From: Draconibacterium sp963677525
Lineage (GTDB): Bacteria; Bacteroidota; Bacteroidia; Bacteroidales; Prolixibacteraceae
Assembly: GCA_963677525.1 (NCBI GenBank)
Contig: OY781970.1
Location: 806,001 to 870,000 of the forward strand
DNA: 64,000 bases
Direction: 5' to 3'
Every line of letters starts with the position of its first letter. The first letter of the stretch is position 1. The notes beneath the pieces were generated by a model, which was not told where the DNA came from, did no database searches, and saw only the letters and a list, made by a program, of their open reading frames with translations. Shown here piece after piece: positions 37,781 to 46,101 of this stretch. Made by a program: the position numbers and the translations under genes.

Positions 37781-38794
37781 ATGAAATCAAAATTGGAATA
37801 CATTTGGTTGGACGGTAGTGTACCAACTCAGCAACTTAGAGCTAAAACTCGTGTAGCAGAAAATTTTAGTGGTAAATTGGAAGATTGTCCGGTATGGTCT
37901 TTCGATGGATCTTCAACAAACCAGGCAGGTGGTGGTTCTTCAGACTTGCTTTTGAATCCTGTTTTTATTTGTCCTGATCCGGACCGCAAAAACGCTTACC
38001 TTGTTTTAACTGAAGTTTTAAATCCTGATGGAACTGCTCACGAAACTAATGGTCGTGCCCACATCGAAGAAGAAGATGAAGATTTCTGGTTCGGATTCGA
38101 GCAGGAATATTTCTTGTACGATCCACAAACTCGTTTACCTTTAGGTTTCCCTGCAGGTGGTTTTCCTGAGCCTCAAGGACCTTACTACTGTGGTGTAGGT
38201 GGTTCTAAAGCTTTCGGTCGTGAAATTGTTGAAGAGCATTTCGATATTTGTTTGGAAGCTGGTTTGAATGTTGAAGGTATTAACGCTGAGGTAGCTGCCG
38301 GACAGTGGGAATTCCAGATTTTTGCTAAAGGTGCGCACAGCGCCGGTGATCAAATTTGGATGGCTCGTTTCCTTTTGGAACGTACTGCTGAAAAATATGG
38401 TGTTGATGTTGAGTGGCATCCAAAACCACTTGGAAAAGACCTTGACTGGAACGGTTCAGGTATGCACGCTAACTTCTCGAACGGTTTAATGAGAACTTGT
38501 GGCGATGAAAAAGTATTTACTGCAATTTGTGAAGAATTCGGTAAACACATTAAAGAGCATATCGACGTTTACGGAGCATACAACGATCAACGTTTAACTG
38601 GTCTGCACGAAACTGCCGCTATTACTGATTTCAGTTATGGTGTTTCTGACCGTGGTGCTTCTATCCGTATTCCTGTTGGAACAATCGAAGATGGATGGAA
38701 AGGTCGTTTGGAAGACCGTCGTCCTGCTTCAAACGGTGATCCTTATAAAATTGCAGCTCGTATTATCAAAACTACTAAAGCTGCAGATATTTAA
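37781..38794 (+). CDS. Glutamine synthetase, type II (eukaryotic-like)
   Basis: 337 aa, matching the short GSII family rather than GSI (about 450) or GSIII (about 730). It makes glutamine from glutamate, ammonia and ATP in the cytoplasm. Visible motifs: WSFDGSST near residue 43 (ammonia/active-site loop), FGFEQEYFL (metal-binding Glu), INAEVAAGQWEFQI, the GSGMHANFS segment with the glutamate-binding His, and the substrate-gating NDQRLTGLHETAAI. Many transcription signals lie in the gap upstream, and a terminator follows directly, so it is probably a single-gene unit. It is one of three glutamine-synthetase-family genes within 8 kb. Confidence 0.96.
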   Translation: MKSKLEYIWLDGSVPTQQLRAKTRVAENFSGKLEDCPVWSFDGSSTNQAGGGSSDLLLNPVFICPDPDRKNAYLVLTEVLNPDGTAHETNGRAHIEEEDEDFWFGFEQEYFLYDPQTRLPLGFPAGGFPEPQGPYYCGVGGSKAFGREIVEEHFDICLEAGLNVEGINAEVAAGQWEFQIFAKGAHSAGDQIWMARFLLERTAEKYGVDVEWHPKPLGKDLDWNGSGMHANFSNGLMRTCGDEKVFTAICEEFGKHIKEHIDVYGAYNDQRLTGLHETAAITDFSYGVSDRGASIRIPVGTIEDGWKGRLEDRRPASNGDPYKIAARIIKTTKAADI

Positions 38795-38818
38795 GACATA
38801 ATTGCAAAATAAATAAAG

Positions 38819-38849
38819 AGCTGTCCCGGTTGCGGGGCAGCTTTTTTTT
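38819..38849 (+). terminator. Rho-independent terminator after the GSII gene
   Basis: A stem AGCTGTCCC/GGGGCAGCT (one G-U pair) followed by eight T residues, 25 bases after the stop codon. Confidence 0.9.
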
Positions 38850-38875
38850 GCACATTTTTGCGGGAAATACGTAAA

Positions 38876-40000
38876 ATGCGGAAGAAAAAGATTGAAATAA
38901 ACCATCACCTCTTTTATGAAACATCTCATTCTCCATCGCTGCTCGACATTGTTGGTGAAAAGATGCTGGGAGATGTTATTGACTTTTGTTTTATTGAAAA
39001 TCCGTATTATCCGGGAAAGAAATTACTTCGTAAACTTCAAAAAAAACTGAAGGTTGTTATAAAGTCATATCCTTCGAGTAACCCGGTGCTGGCACAGAAA
39101 GATCTGGCATCTGTTGTACATGTTAATCCCGAATATTTAATAATAGGAAACGGTGCAACCGAGCTGATTACGATTATTCAAAATCACCTGGTTGAAGATA
39201 TTGGAATTCCTGTTCCCACATTCAGTGAATATATTGATAAACTGAGGCATTCGGAGAAAGTTAAGCTGTTTCAGTTACCGGGAAATAATCAGTACCAGTT
39301 AAATTTGAATGATTATGCAGAGTGGATCAATGCTGAAAAATTGTCGGCAGCTTTGGTAATCAACCCCGGAAATCCTACCGGGCAATTTATTTCTACTGAC
39401 GAAATGAAAGTATTTCTGGAAAAGATGAGGCATCTGAAACTGGTTTTGGTGGATGAGTCTTTCATTGATTTTTCTGGTTACGAAATTCCAAGCCTGATGC
39501 CTTTTGTAGGGGAATTTCAAAACCTGGTTATTGTAAGAAGCATGAGCAAACACTGTGGTGTACCTGGTTTGCGCCTGGGATATTGTTGCACAGCAAACAC
39601 CGGTTTCCTGAAAAAAATAAGAGAGGTTTTGCCTGTCTGGAATATCAATACCCTGGCTGAGTATTTTCTTTCGCAATTAAAAGATACAGATAAAGAATAC
39701 CACGTTGCCCGAAAACGGGTGATCGACGATGTCCAGGATCTGTATCAAAAGTTAAAAAAGATCGATGGTCTGGAAGTTTATCCTACGGGAAGCAATTTTA
39801 TTTTTGTAAAAATAGAATGGGGAGCAACGGCTTACCAGGTTCAGATGCAGTTGTTGGAAGAATATGGTGTTTATGTTCGCGACTGCTCGAATAAGGTTGG
39901 CCTCGATAAATACCACATTCGGGTTGCTTCGCAAGGACGAAAAAAGGATAAACAGTTTATAAAGGCATTAGCCGAAATTGCGAAAAAAGCCAGAGACTGA
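38876..40000 (+). CDS. PLP-dependent class I/II aminotransferase (HisC/CobD-like)
   Basis: 374 aa from ATG 38876; the TTG at 38858 lies at the foot of the preceding terminator and is not a likely start. It is a fold-type I PLP enzyme. GNGATELI binds the cofactor phosphate, NPGNPTGQ is the conserved Asn loop, DESFIDF holds the Asp that pairs with the pyridine N, and SMSKHCGVPGLRLGY carries the Schiff-base Lys225. The C-terminal VRDCSNKVGLDKYHIRVA resembles histidinol-phosphate aminotransferase and threonine-phosphate decarboxylase. No his or cob genes are nearby, so neither assignment is secure. The stop is only 12 bases from the end of the convergent HAD gene, leaving no room for a separate terminator. 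Confidence 0.85.
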   Translation: MRKKKIEINHHLFYETSHSPSLLDIVGEKMLGDVIDFCFIENPYYPGKKLLRKLQKKLKVVIKSYPSSNPVLAQKDLASVVHVNPEYLIIGNGATELITIIQNHLVEDIGIPVPTFSEYIDKLRHSEKVKLFQLPGNNQYQLNLNDYAEWINAEKLSAALVINPGNPTGQFISTDEMKVFLEKMRHLKLVLVDESFIDFSGYEIPSLMPFVGEFQNLVIVRSMSKHCGVPGLRLGYCCTANTGFLKKIREVLPVWNINTLAEYFLSQLKDTDKEYHVARKRVIDDVQDLYQKLKKIDGLEVYPTGSNFIFVKIEWGATAYQVQMQLLEEYGVYVRDCSNKVGLDKYHIRVASQGRKKDKQFIKALAEIAKKARD

Positions 40001-40012
40001 ATTTTTTCTATC

Positions 40013-40870
40013 TTATAGTTCAATAACTGCCGAATCGCAAACATAAGTTGGAATAATACCCGAACTTCCAATTTTAATTTTGGCGTTTTCCGGAAGTGTA
40101 TTCCCCGATAAAACAAGAGCAGTGTCCAGTCCGAATTTATTTCCTCCAATAATGTCGGTAAACAAGGTGTCGCCAACCATCAGAATTTCTTTTCGTTTAA
40201 TATCCGGAGTATCTACCAAAGCCCTCTCATATGCCAGCAAAAACATTTGTGCATCGGGTTTGCCAAAACGGATAAATTTTTTCCCGAGGATTTTTTCAAC
40301 CAGGTCTGCTAACCCACCAACAGCTACTGAAATGTCGAAATGGTTTATCGGGTAGTTTTTATCGGTGTTGGCAACAATAACTGTCATGTTTTTCTTGCGC
40401 AGCAGGTTTATGGTTTTGTTAATGTCAACATTCCAGTCAAAACCTTCATCGTCGAGAAAAGCAAACGATTGTATGTGTTCCAGGTTGTCCAGATCAATAT
40501 CGCTGATTGATACCGTATTTAAACCGGCCGTTTCTATATAATGGGCCGAATCTTTTGTGCCAATGTATCCAACGGTTTTCCCGTTAGCCATTTTTGTGTT
40601 GAAAAATTCCATGGCCAACATTCCCGACGATAAAATTTTGTCGGTTGTAATACACTCAAGACCTCTTTGCTGGTACCAGTTCGACAGAGCCTCCGGACTT
40701 CTGGAAGAGTCGTTCGTTAATACATAATACGGAATATTCTTTTTTTCCAGGTATTTAAAAGTATCTCCAATGCCCTTAATCAAACCCGAGTGATTTTTCA
40801 AAACGCCAAAAGCATCGAAAAATACTGCTCTATAGTCTCTTACTACACTTCTAAAACTTTTTGTTCTCAT
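40013..40870 (-). CDS. HAD-superfamily IIA hydrolase-like protein (NagD-like)
   Basis: 285 aa with the HAD-IIA layout. The nucleophile loop is FFDAFGVL (Asp19), followed by LTNDSSRS (motif II), a cap domain, FGKPDAQMF (motif III Lys) and GDTLFTDIIGGNKFGLDT (motif IV acids). The second Asp of the usual DxD pair, which acts as acid/base in phosphatases, is Phe21. Activity may therefore be low or altered; alternatively the family uses another residue. It is last in a three-gene minus-strand run (GS-like ligase, kinase, HAD), with a 9-base gap to the kinase gene. A phosphatase acting on the kinase's product is one possible role. Confidence 0.85.
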   Translation of the reverse strand: MRTKSFRSVVRDYRAVFFDAFGVLKNHSGLIKGIGDTFKYLEKKNIPYYVLTNDSSRSPEALSNWYQQRGLECITTDKILSSGMLAMEFFNTKMANGKTVGYIGTKDSAHYIETAGLNTVSISDIDLDNLEHIQSFAFLDDEGFDWNVDINKTINLLRKKNMTVIVANTDKNYPINHFDISVAVGGLADLVEKILGKKFIRFGKPDAQMFLLAYERALVDTPDIKRKEILMVGDTLFTDIIGGNKFGLDTALVLSGNTLPENAKIKIGSSGIIPTYVCDSAVIEL

Positions 40871-40879
40871 AAAGCAGAT

Positions 40880-41926
40880 TCAGAAATTTAATGTTTTTAA
40901 AATTTTTTCCACCCTGTAATTGGCATCAAGAGCAGGGAAATAGGTATCATAGGCCTCTTTAATCAGCTTGTCAGAATAGTATCTTCTGAAAAAATAAGGA
41001 CCATCTTTAATCACATAGTTCAAGATAAAAAAACGATAGGTTTCTTTAATCAGGTGAATCTCAGGCAGGGTTAACGGAAAGATTTTATGGTATTCTTTCA
41101 GGAACATCATAAAACGATCTTCCATTAAAGTGTCTACCAGATAGCTGAACACAGTACGGTCGCCCACATCCGAAACAACACGGCTAAAGAAGTAAAAATC
41201 CATGACTCTTGTAGACATCCTGAACCAGTCGTAATCCCAGCGCGAGAAAAATTTCCCGTCACCGGTAATCGAAAAATTTCCAATATTCCAGTCTACCATC
41301 ACCGGGATTGTTTCAATTTCGGTCGTATAGTTAACCTTGTCTGCATTGTTTAGGAAATAATCTGCCTGGCGAAGGATCAGGTTTTTGTGATCTTCAACCA
41401 TTTTAATTTCATCCTTGTGTATGGAACGTTTAAGTTTTTGTATGTCGGTTATTACATTTTTCGAAGAGTGTGGAAGCTGGTTCGTAACATTGGTGCAGGC
41501 TTTATGAAAGCGTGCCAGTTCGCGTCCCAGTTTTTTTATGTGTTTTTCTTCCAGTCTGCGCGGAAGTTTGTTCCTTATTTGAATTGGATTGTAAAATACA
41601 ACCCATGCACTTCTTTCTCTCTCGTGGTATCGGTAAATAAATAAGTCGTTTCGTTTTACCAGCGATTGGGCCAGAAACATCTGGTAAGGGTATTCCAGGT
41701 TATTGGCAAGGTTATTTATTATGATATGGTCTTCTTTGAAATCTTCAAAGTTTCCATACTCGGAGAGTTTGGCAAAAACAGGTTCGCGCTTGTAAAACGA
41801 GACCTTATAAACATGATTCGTCGAAACCTTGGCACTTACGTCGAAAACTCCTTTGATGTCGTGTCTGTCGTTGTCGAATTCCTTCCAGGCCAGTTTTATT
41901 ATTTCTGCGTAGTCCAGTTTTTGCAT
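40880..41926 (-). CDS. APH/choline-kinase-fold phosphotransferase family protein
   Basis: 348 aa. The catalytic region VMVDWNIGNFSI (Asp212, Asn217) and RWDYDWFR (metal-binding Asp231) match the Brenner loop and DFG-like site of aminoglycoside/choline/homoserine kinases. The loop His is Met210, a change from the usual H-x-D. The N-lobe shows a lysine in PVFAKLSEYGN as the likely ATP-binding Lys53. Substrates of such kinases are small alcohols or amines; resistance is not implied. It lies between a GS-like gamma-glutamyl ligase gene and a HAD gene on the same strand, so it likely shares a small-molecule pathway with them. The substrate is unknown. Confidence 0.8.
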   Translation of the reverse strand: MQKLDYAEIIKLAWKEFDNDRHDIKGVFDVSAKVSTNHVYKVSFYKREPVFAKLSEYGNFEDFKEDHIIINNLANNLEYPYQMFLAQSLVKRNDLFIYRYHERERSAWVVFYNPIQIRNKLPRRLEEKHIKKLGRELARFHKACTNVTNQLPHSSKNVITDIQKLKRSIHKDEIKMVEDHKNLILRQADYFLNNADKVNYTTEIETIPVMVDWNIGNFSITGDGKFFSRWDYDWFRMSTRVMDFYFFSRVVSDVGDRTVFSYLVDTLMEDRFMMFLKEYHKIFPLTLPEIHLIKETYRFFILNYVIKDGPYFFRRYYSDKLIKEAYDTYFPALDANYRVEKILKTLNF

Positions 41927-41985
41927 TGTCTTGTTTTGTCTTCAAAGTTAGTTGAATTCTTTTTTCTGTTTGCCATTGAGATCTG

Positions 41986-43344
41986 TCATATTATCTCAAA
42001 ATATCTTTTGAGTTCCCATTTCGGATCACTGTTGTCTGCTTGTTGATATTCCCATTCGCGGGTTTTTGTAAAATGTTTCACAAAAGCTTCTCCAAATAAA
42101 TCATTGGCAATTTCTGATTCAGCCATTATTTTGGTGGCCTTTTCCAGCGAATCGGGTAAAACGCCATTGCTTGTTTCTAAATATCCGTTTCCGAGTGTCG
42201 GTTTTGTACTTAGTGGTAATTTGTTTTTTATTCCGTACAGCCCGGCAGCCAGCGAAGCGGCCAAAGCCAGGTATGGATTGGTATCCGATCCCGGAACCCT
42301 TAACTCAATTCTGGTTGATTTTTCGCTTCCCGGAATGGCCCTTACTGCACAGGTGCGGTTATCGATGCCCCAGGTTAAGGTTCGGGGAGCCCAGTCGCCA
42401 CCACTAAACCGTTTATAACTGTTTGGATTTGGTGCAAACATGGGAAGAATTTCCGGCAGGCATTTCAATAATCCTGCAATATAGTGTTGCATCGTTGTGC
42501 TTATTCCTGTTGGAGTGTCAGCGGTGTAAAACAGGTTGCATTTTTTGTTTAAATCCCAAAGACTCTGGTGAATATGTCCTCCGCACCCCGGCAGGTTTTT
42601 ATTCCATTTAGCCATAAAAGTTGCCACAAACTGATGTCGGTAAGCAATTTCTTTTACCGCGGTTTTAAAGAGCAGGGCTTTATCGGCTGCATGTAGAATT
42701 TCGTCGTAAATAACCGTGGCTTCCAGCACGCCGGGGCCTGTTTCGGTATGCATTCCTTCAAGTGAGATATCAAATTCGCGGAGAAACTCAAATAGGTCGT
42801 TAAAATAAGGTTGATTTAAAGAACTCCTTAAAATTGAATACCCAAACATCCCCGGGGAAATTGGATGAAGTTCTTCAAAATTGGAATCGGCTATTTCGCT
42901 GGGTGTGCCCCGGAAATTGAACCATTCGAATTCCTGTGAGAAGATTGGCTTAAAACCCGATTCTTCGCTTTCTGCCGCAATCCGTTTTAATAAGCTGCGC
43001 GAACAGATCGATTCTGCATATTTGGGATCGTTACTAAGGTCACCCAGGAAAAAAGGAGTGTCGTTTTCCCAGGGAATAGTTCTGAAAGTATCGAGGGCAA
43101 TATTTGCCTTGGCGTCGGGATACCCGGTATGCCAGCCTGTGAGTTCGCTGTTTTCATAACACTTATCGGTGCAATCCCATCCAAAAATTACATCGCAAAA
43201 ACCCAGTCCGTTTTCAACTGCATTTAAAAATTTTTCTTTGTGTATGTATTTCCCTCTTAGAACACCGTCGATATCCGAAACAGCAAATTTTACCTTCCAT
43301 GAGGGAGATTCTTTTACTTTATCAATTATTTCTTTCCTCTTCAT
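41986..43344 (-). CDS. GSI-like gamma-glutamyl amide ligase
   Basis: 452 aa if it starts at the ATG complementary to 43344 (MKRKEI); an in-frame ATG at 43365 would add 7 residues. It belongs to the glutamine-synthetase superfamily and carries GCGGHIHQSLWD (glutamate-binding His), NRTCAVRAIP (ATP/phosphate loop), and RIELRVPGSDTNPYLALAA. The N-terminal FAVSDIDGVLRGKYI and TGWHTGYPDA segments resemble PuuA, FluG and other amide ligases that use an amine instead of ammonia. The metal-site motif is HTETGPGVLEATV. It heads a minus-strand run with a kinase and a HAD protein. Whether it makes glutamine or, say, a gamma-glutamyl polyamine or ethanolamide cannot be told from sequence alone. Confidence 0.85.
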   Translation of the reverse strand: MKRKEIIDKVKESPSWKVKFAVSDIDGVLRGKYIHKEKFLNAVENGLGFCDVIFGWDCTDKCYENSELTGWHTGYPDAKANIALDTFRTIPWENDTPFFLGDLSNDPKYAESICSRSLLKRIAAESEESGFKPIFSQEFEWFNFRGTPSEIADSNFEELHPISPGMFGYSILRSSLNQPYFNDLFEFLREFDISLEGMHTETGPGVLEATVIYDEILHAADKALLFKTAVKEIAYRHQFVATFMAKWNKNLPGCGGHIHQSLWDLNKKCNLFYTADTPTGISTTMQHYIAGLLKCLPEILPMFAPNPNSYKRFSGGDWAPRTLTWGIDNRTCAVRAIPGSEKSTRIELRVPGSDTNPYLALAASLAAGLYGIKNKLPLSTKPTLGNGYLETSNGVLPDSLEKATKIMAESEIANDLFGEAFVKHFTKTREWEYQQADNSDPKWELKRYFEII

Positions 43345-43525
43345 TGTAATGTTAAAGTAAGGCATGTTTCGATAATTATCAAATACAAAAGCAATAAAGT
43401 AGAAGTAGTGGATGAATATTTTTATATGGTGTTTTTGACAAAATGTTGCAAAAAAATAGAAGTATCCTCCGGTTTATGCGGGGTCTTTTGAGAAAAACTA
43501 AAAAAATGCACCGCTAAATATGATT

Positions 43526-43560
43526 TTTGTCAGTATTGCGCCCAAAATTTATTATTTTTG
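43526..43560 (+). promoter_or_regulatory. Candidate promoter of the GSIII gene
   Basis: TTTG (43526-43529) and TATTTTTG (43553-43560) match the Bacteroidota -33/-7 elements with a 23-nt spacer, slightly longer than usual. The start codon follows about 38 bases downstream. Confidence 0.5.
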
Positions 43561-43598
43561 GAGCTCAGCAAAACTACAGACTTAAAAGTAAATTTATC

Positions 43599-45788
43599 AT
43601 GGCACAATTCAGATTCAGAGCACTTGAAGAAGTGCTTAACCGTAAACCAGCTGACATTGTCAGAGAAGAAAACCTGGTTTCGGATTATTATGGTATGCTT
43701 GTATTTGACCAGGCGAAAATGAAAAAGTACCTTTCGAGGGAGGCATACAAAGCAGTAACCGATGCTGTACAAAAAGGAACAACTGTTGATCGTAAAATGG
43801 CAGATCAGGTTGCCCAGGGAATGAAAGCATGGGCTATTGAGAATGGGGCAACTCATTATACCCACTGGTTTCATCCATTGACTGACGGAACAGCCGAAAA
43901 ACACGATGCATTTATTGTACACGGAGCCGACGGCGGAGTTATCGAGTCATTCTCTGGTACGTTACTCGCACAACAGGAGCCCGATGCATCATCGTTCCCC
44001 AGCGGCGGCATTCGTCAAACTTTCGAAGCTCGCGGATATACTGCATGGGATCCAACATCGCCGGCCTTTATCAGCGAAACAACACTTACTATTCCAACTG
44101 TTTTTATTTCGTATACAGGCGATGCTCTCGACTATAAAACACCACTGTTAAGAGCATTGAATGTGGTGGATAAGGCAGCCACCGATGTCTGTCAGTATTT
44201 CGATAAGAATGTTACGCATGTTCAGGCCAACCTGGGATGGGAACAGGAATATTTTTTAATTGATGAGGCTTTATATATGGCTCGTCCCGACCTGGTATTA
44301 ACCGGGCGTACGTTAATGGGGCACGCTTCGTCGAAAGACCAGCAGCTCGACGATCATTATTTTTCATCAATACCTACCCGTGTAAATAAATTTATGCAGG
44401 ATGTCGAAAACGAAGCATATAAACTTGGTATCCCGGTAAAAACAAGGCATAACGAGGTGGCTCCAAATCAATTCGAGCTGGCGCCAATTTACGAAGAAGC
44501 CAACCTGGCCAACGATCACAACCAGCTTTGTATGGACATTATGCAGAAGATTGCACGTCGGCATAAATTCCGCATACTTTTCCACGAAAAACCTTTTGCA
44601 GGGATAAACGGATCGGGAAAACATAATAACTGGTCACTGTCTACCGATACCGGAGTTAATCTGTATTCTCCGGGTAAAAATCCAAAATCGAACCTACAGT
44701 TTTTAACCTTTGTAGTCAATACTCTTAAAGCTGTTTACGATTATCAGGATTTACTTCGGGCAAGTATTTTAACTGCGTCGAACCAGCATCGACTGGGAGC
44801 AAACGAAGCTCCTCCTTCTATTATTTCGGTATTTCTTGGATCGGAAGTTTCAGCCATGCTTGACCTAATGGAAAAAGCAGTTGTCGACCGGAAAATGACA
44901 CCGGATGAGAAGACTGCTCTGAAACTGAATATCGGACGCATTCCTGAGATCATCCTTGATAATACCGATCGTAACCGTACATCGCCATTTGCATTTACCG
45001 GTAACCGTTTCGAGTTTCGTGCTGTTGGATCGATGGCAAATAATGCTTCTGCTTTGATTGTATTGAACACAGCAGTTGCCGATCAGCTTAAAAAGTTCAA
45101 GAAAGAGGTTGATGGACTGATAAATAAAGGAGTTAAAAAAGACGAGGCACTGTTCCAGGTTCTGAAAGGTTTGATTATAGATACCAAGCCTATTTGTTTT
45201 AATGGAGACGGATATAGCGAAGAGTGGGTGAAAGAAGCAGAAAAGCGTGGTTTAAGCAACGTGGGGAATGTACCTGATTCATTGTTAGCGTATTCGCGTC
45301 CTGAAAATATTGCTTTATTCAAGAATAATGAGATTCTTAACGAAACGGAGATTAAGGGTCGTGTTGAGGTGGAATATGAGAAATTCATTATGAAAGTTCA
45401 GATCGAATCTCGTGTTCTGGCCGATATTGCAATTAATCATATTGTACCTACTGCCGTTCAATACCAAACAATGCTGCTCGAAAATGTGAAAAATCTTAAA
45501 GAAGTGTTCCCTGCTGAAGAGTTCGAGTCACTGGCAGGAGGACGTTTGGAATTGATAAGAGAGGTTGGAGGACACATTTCTGCAATTAAAGCAAAACGTA
45601 AAGAAATGACTGAGGCCCGGGCCAATTCAAATGTTATTGAAGATGTTGTAGAAAAATCGAAAGCATACGATACAATCGTACGTCCGTACCTCGATGAAAT
45701 AAGATACCACATCGATAAACTTGAACTGATTGTTGACAATGAGAAATGGCCTTTGCCAAAATATCGCGAGCTACTTTTTGTTCGATAA
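43599..45788 (+). CDS. glnN: Glutamine synthetase, type III
   Basis: 729 aa from ATG 43599 (MAQFRFR), the same length as the Bacteroides GSIII. The longer frame from 43527 overlaps the promoter and is rejected. It is a cytoplasmic dodecamer-forming enzyme that makes glutamine from ammonia. Signature features include WFHPLTDGTAEKHD (about residue 88), GWEQEYFLID (metal Glu), RHNEVAPNQFELAP, FAGINGSGKHNNWS and NRTSPFAFTGNRFEFRA. A GSIII-specific C-terminal helical region follows (residues about 560-729). It has its own promoter and terminator, so it appears to be a single-gene unit, probably the main ammonia-assimilating synthetase. It diverges from the GSI-like ligase gene. Confidence 0.97.
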   Translation: MAQFRFRALEEVLNRKPADIVREENLVSDYYGMLVFDQAKMKKYLSREAYKAVTDAVQKGTTVDRKMADQVAQGMKAWAIENGATHYTHWFHPLTDGTAEKHDAFIVHGADGGVIESFSGTLLAQQEPDASSFPSGGIRQTFEARGYTAWDPTSPAFISETTLTIPTVFISYTGDALDYKTPLLRALNVVDKAATDVCQYFDKNVTHVQANLGWEQEYFLIDEALYMARPDLVLTGRTLMGHASSKDQQLDDHYFSSIPTRVNKFMQDVENEAYKLGIPVKTRHNEVAPNQFELAPIYEEANLANDHNQLCMDIMQKIARRHKFRILFHEKPFAGINGSGKHNNWSLSTDTGVNLYSPGKNPKSNLQFLTFVVNTLKAVYDYQDLLRASILTASNQHRLGANEAPPSIISVFLGSEVSAMLDLMEKAVVDRKMTPDEKTALKLNIGRIPEIILDNTDRNRTSPFAFTGNRFEFRAVGSMANNASALIVLNTAVADQLKKFKKEVDGLINKGVKKDEALFQVLKGLIIDTKPICFNGDGYSEEWVKEAEKRGLSNVGNVPDSLLAYSRPENIALFKNNEILNETEIKGRVEVEYEKFIMKVQIESRVLADIAINHIVPTAVQYQTMLLENVKNLKEVFPAEEFESLAGGRLELIREVGGHISAIKAKRKEMTEARANSNVIEDVVEKSKAYDTIVRPYLDEIRYHIDKLELIVDNEKWPLPKYRELLFVR

Positions 45789-45811
45789 ACTAATTCACAA
45801 TATATTACAGG

Positions 45812-45841
45812 ACTTCCTCATTTTTTGGGGAAGTTTTTTTT
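45812..45841 (+). terminator. Rho-independent terminator after glnN
   Basis: A stem ACTTCCTC/GGGGAAGT (one G-U pair) with an A/T loop and eight T residues. Confidence 0.85.
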
Positions 45842-46101
45842 GCTATCTGTTTCTACTTTAATAGATTGGAAAAATATGAATATAAATTGCCGTTGGCTTC
45901 ACACAGCCTGTTCAACCGACGGCAAAGGATAAATTTCAAATTTCACACAGCCTGTAAAGGATGGTGCTAGTGATACGTAAGATAAATCTGTCAAGGTAGA
46001 TATACTTAAGCCGTTAATTCAACGTTAGTTGTATGACGAAATAATTTTATTAAATAGTAGGTAAAAAAATTTTACTTTTACTCCCCGAAATAAATTTGGG
46101 T
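45842..46101. other. Intergenic region with a GC hairpin and a 14-bp direct repeat
   Basis: Between glnN and porE. GCCGTTGG (45889-45896) can pair with CCGACGGC (45917-45924) around a loop that holds the first of two copies of TTCACACAGCCTGT (45898-45911 and 45942-45955). No gene is seen. Confidence 0.45.

Noticed and set aside
38858..38875. N-terminal extension of the aminotransferase from the TTG at 38858
   Set aside because: It overlaps the foot of the terminator of the preceding gene; the ATG at 38876 directly precedes the conserved N-terminus.
40880..41926. Antibiotic (aminoglycoside) resistance gene
   Set aside because: Only the general APH fold is present; the neighbourhood is metabolic and the catalytic loop differs from true resistance enzymes.
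46091..46098. TAAATTTG as a promoter -7 box for porE giving a leaderless transcript
   Set aside because: The sequence matches TAnnTTTG, but no TTTG/TTG lies at the right distance upstream and it sits 4 bases before the ATG; support is too weak.
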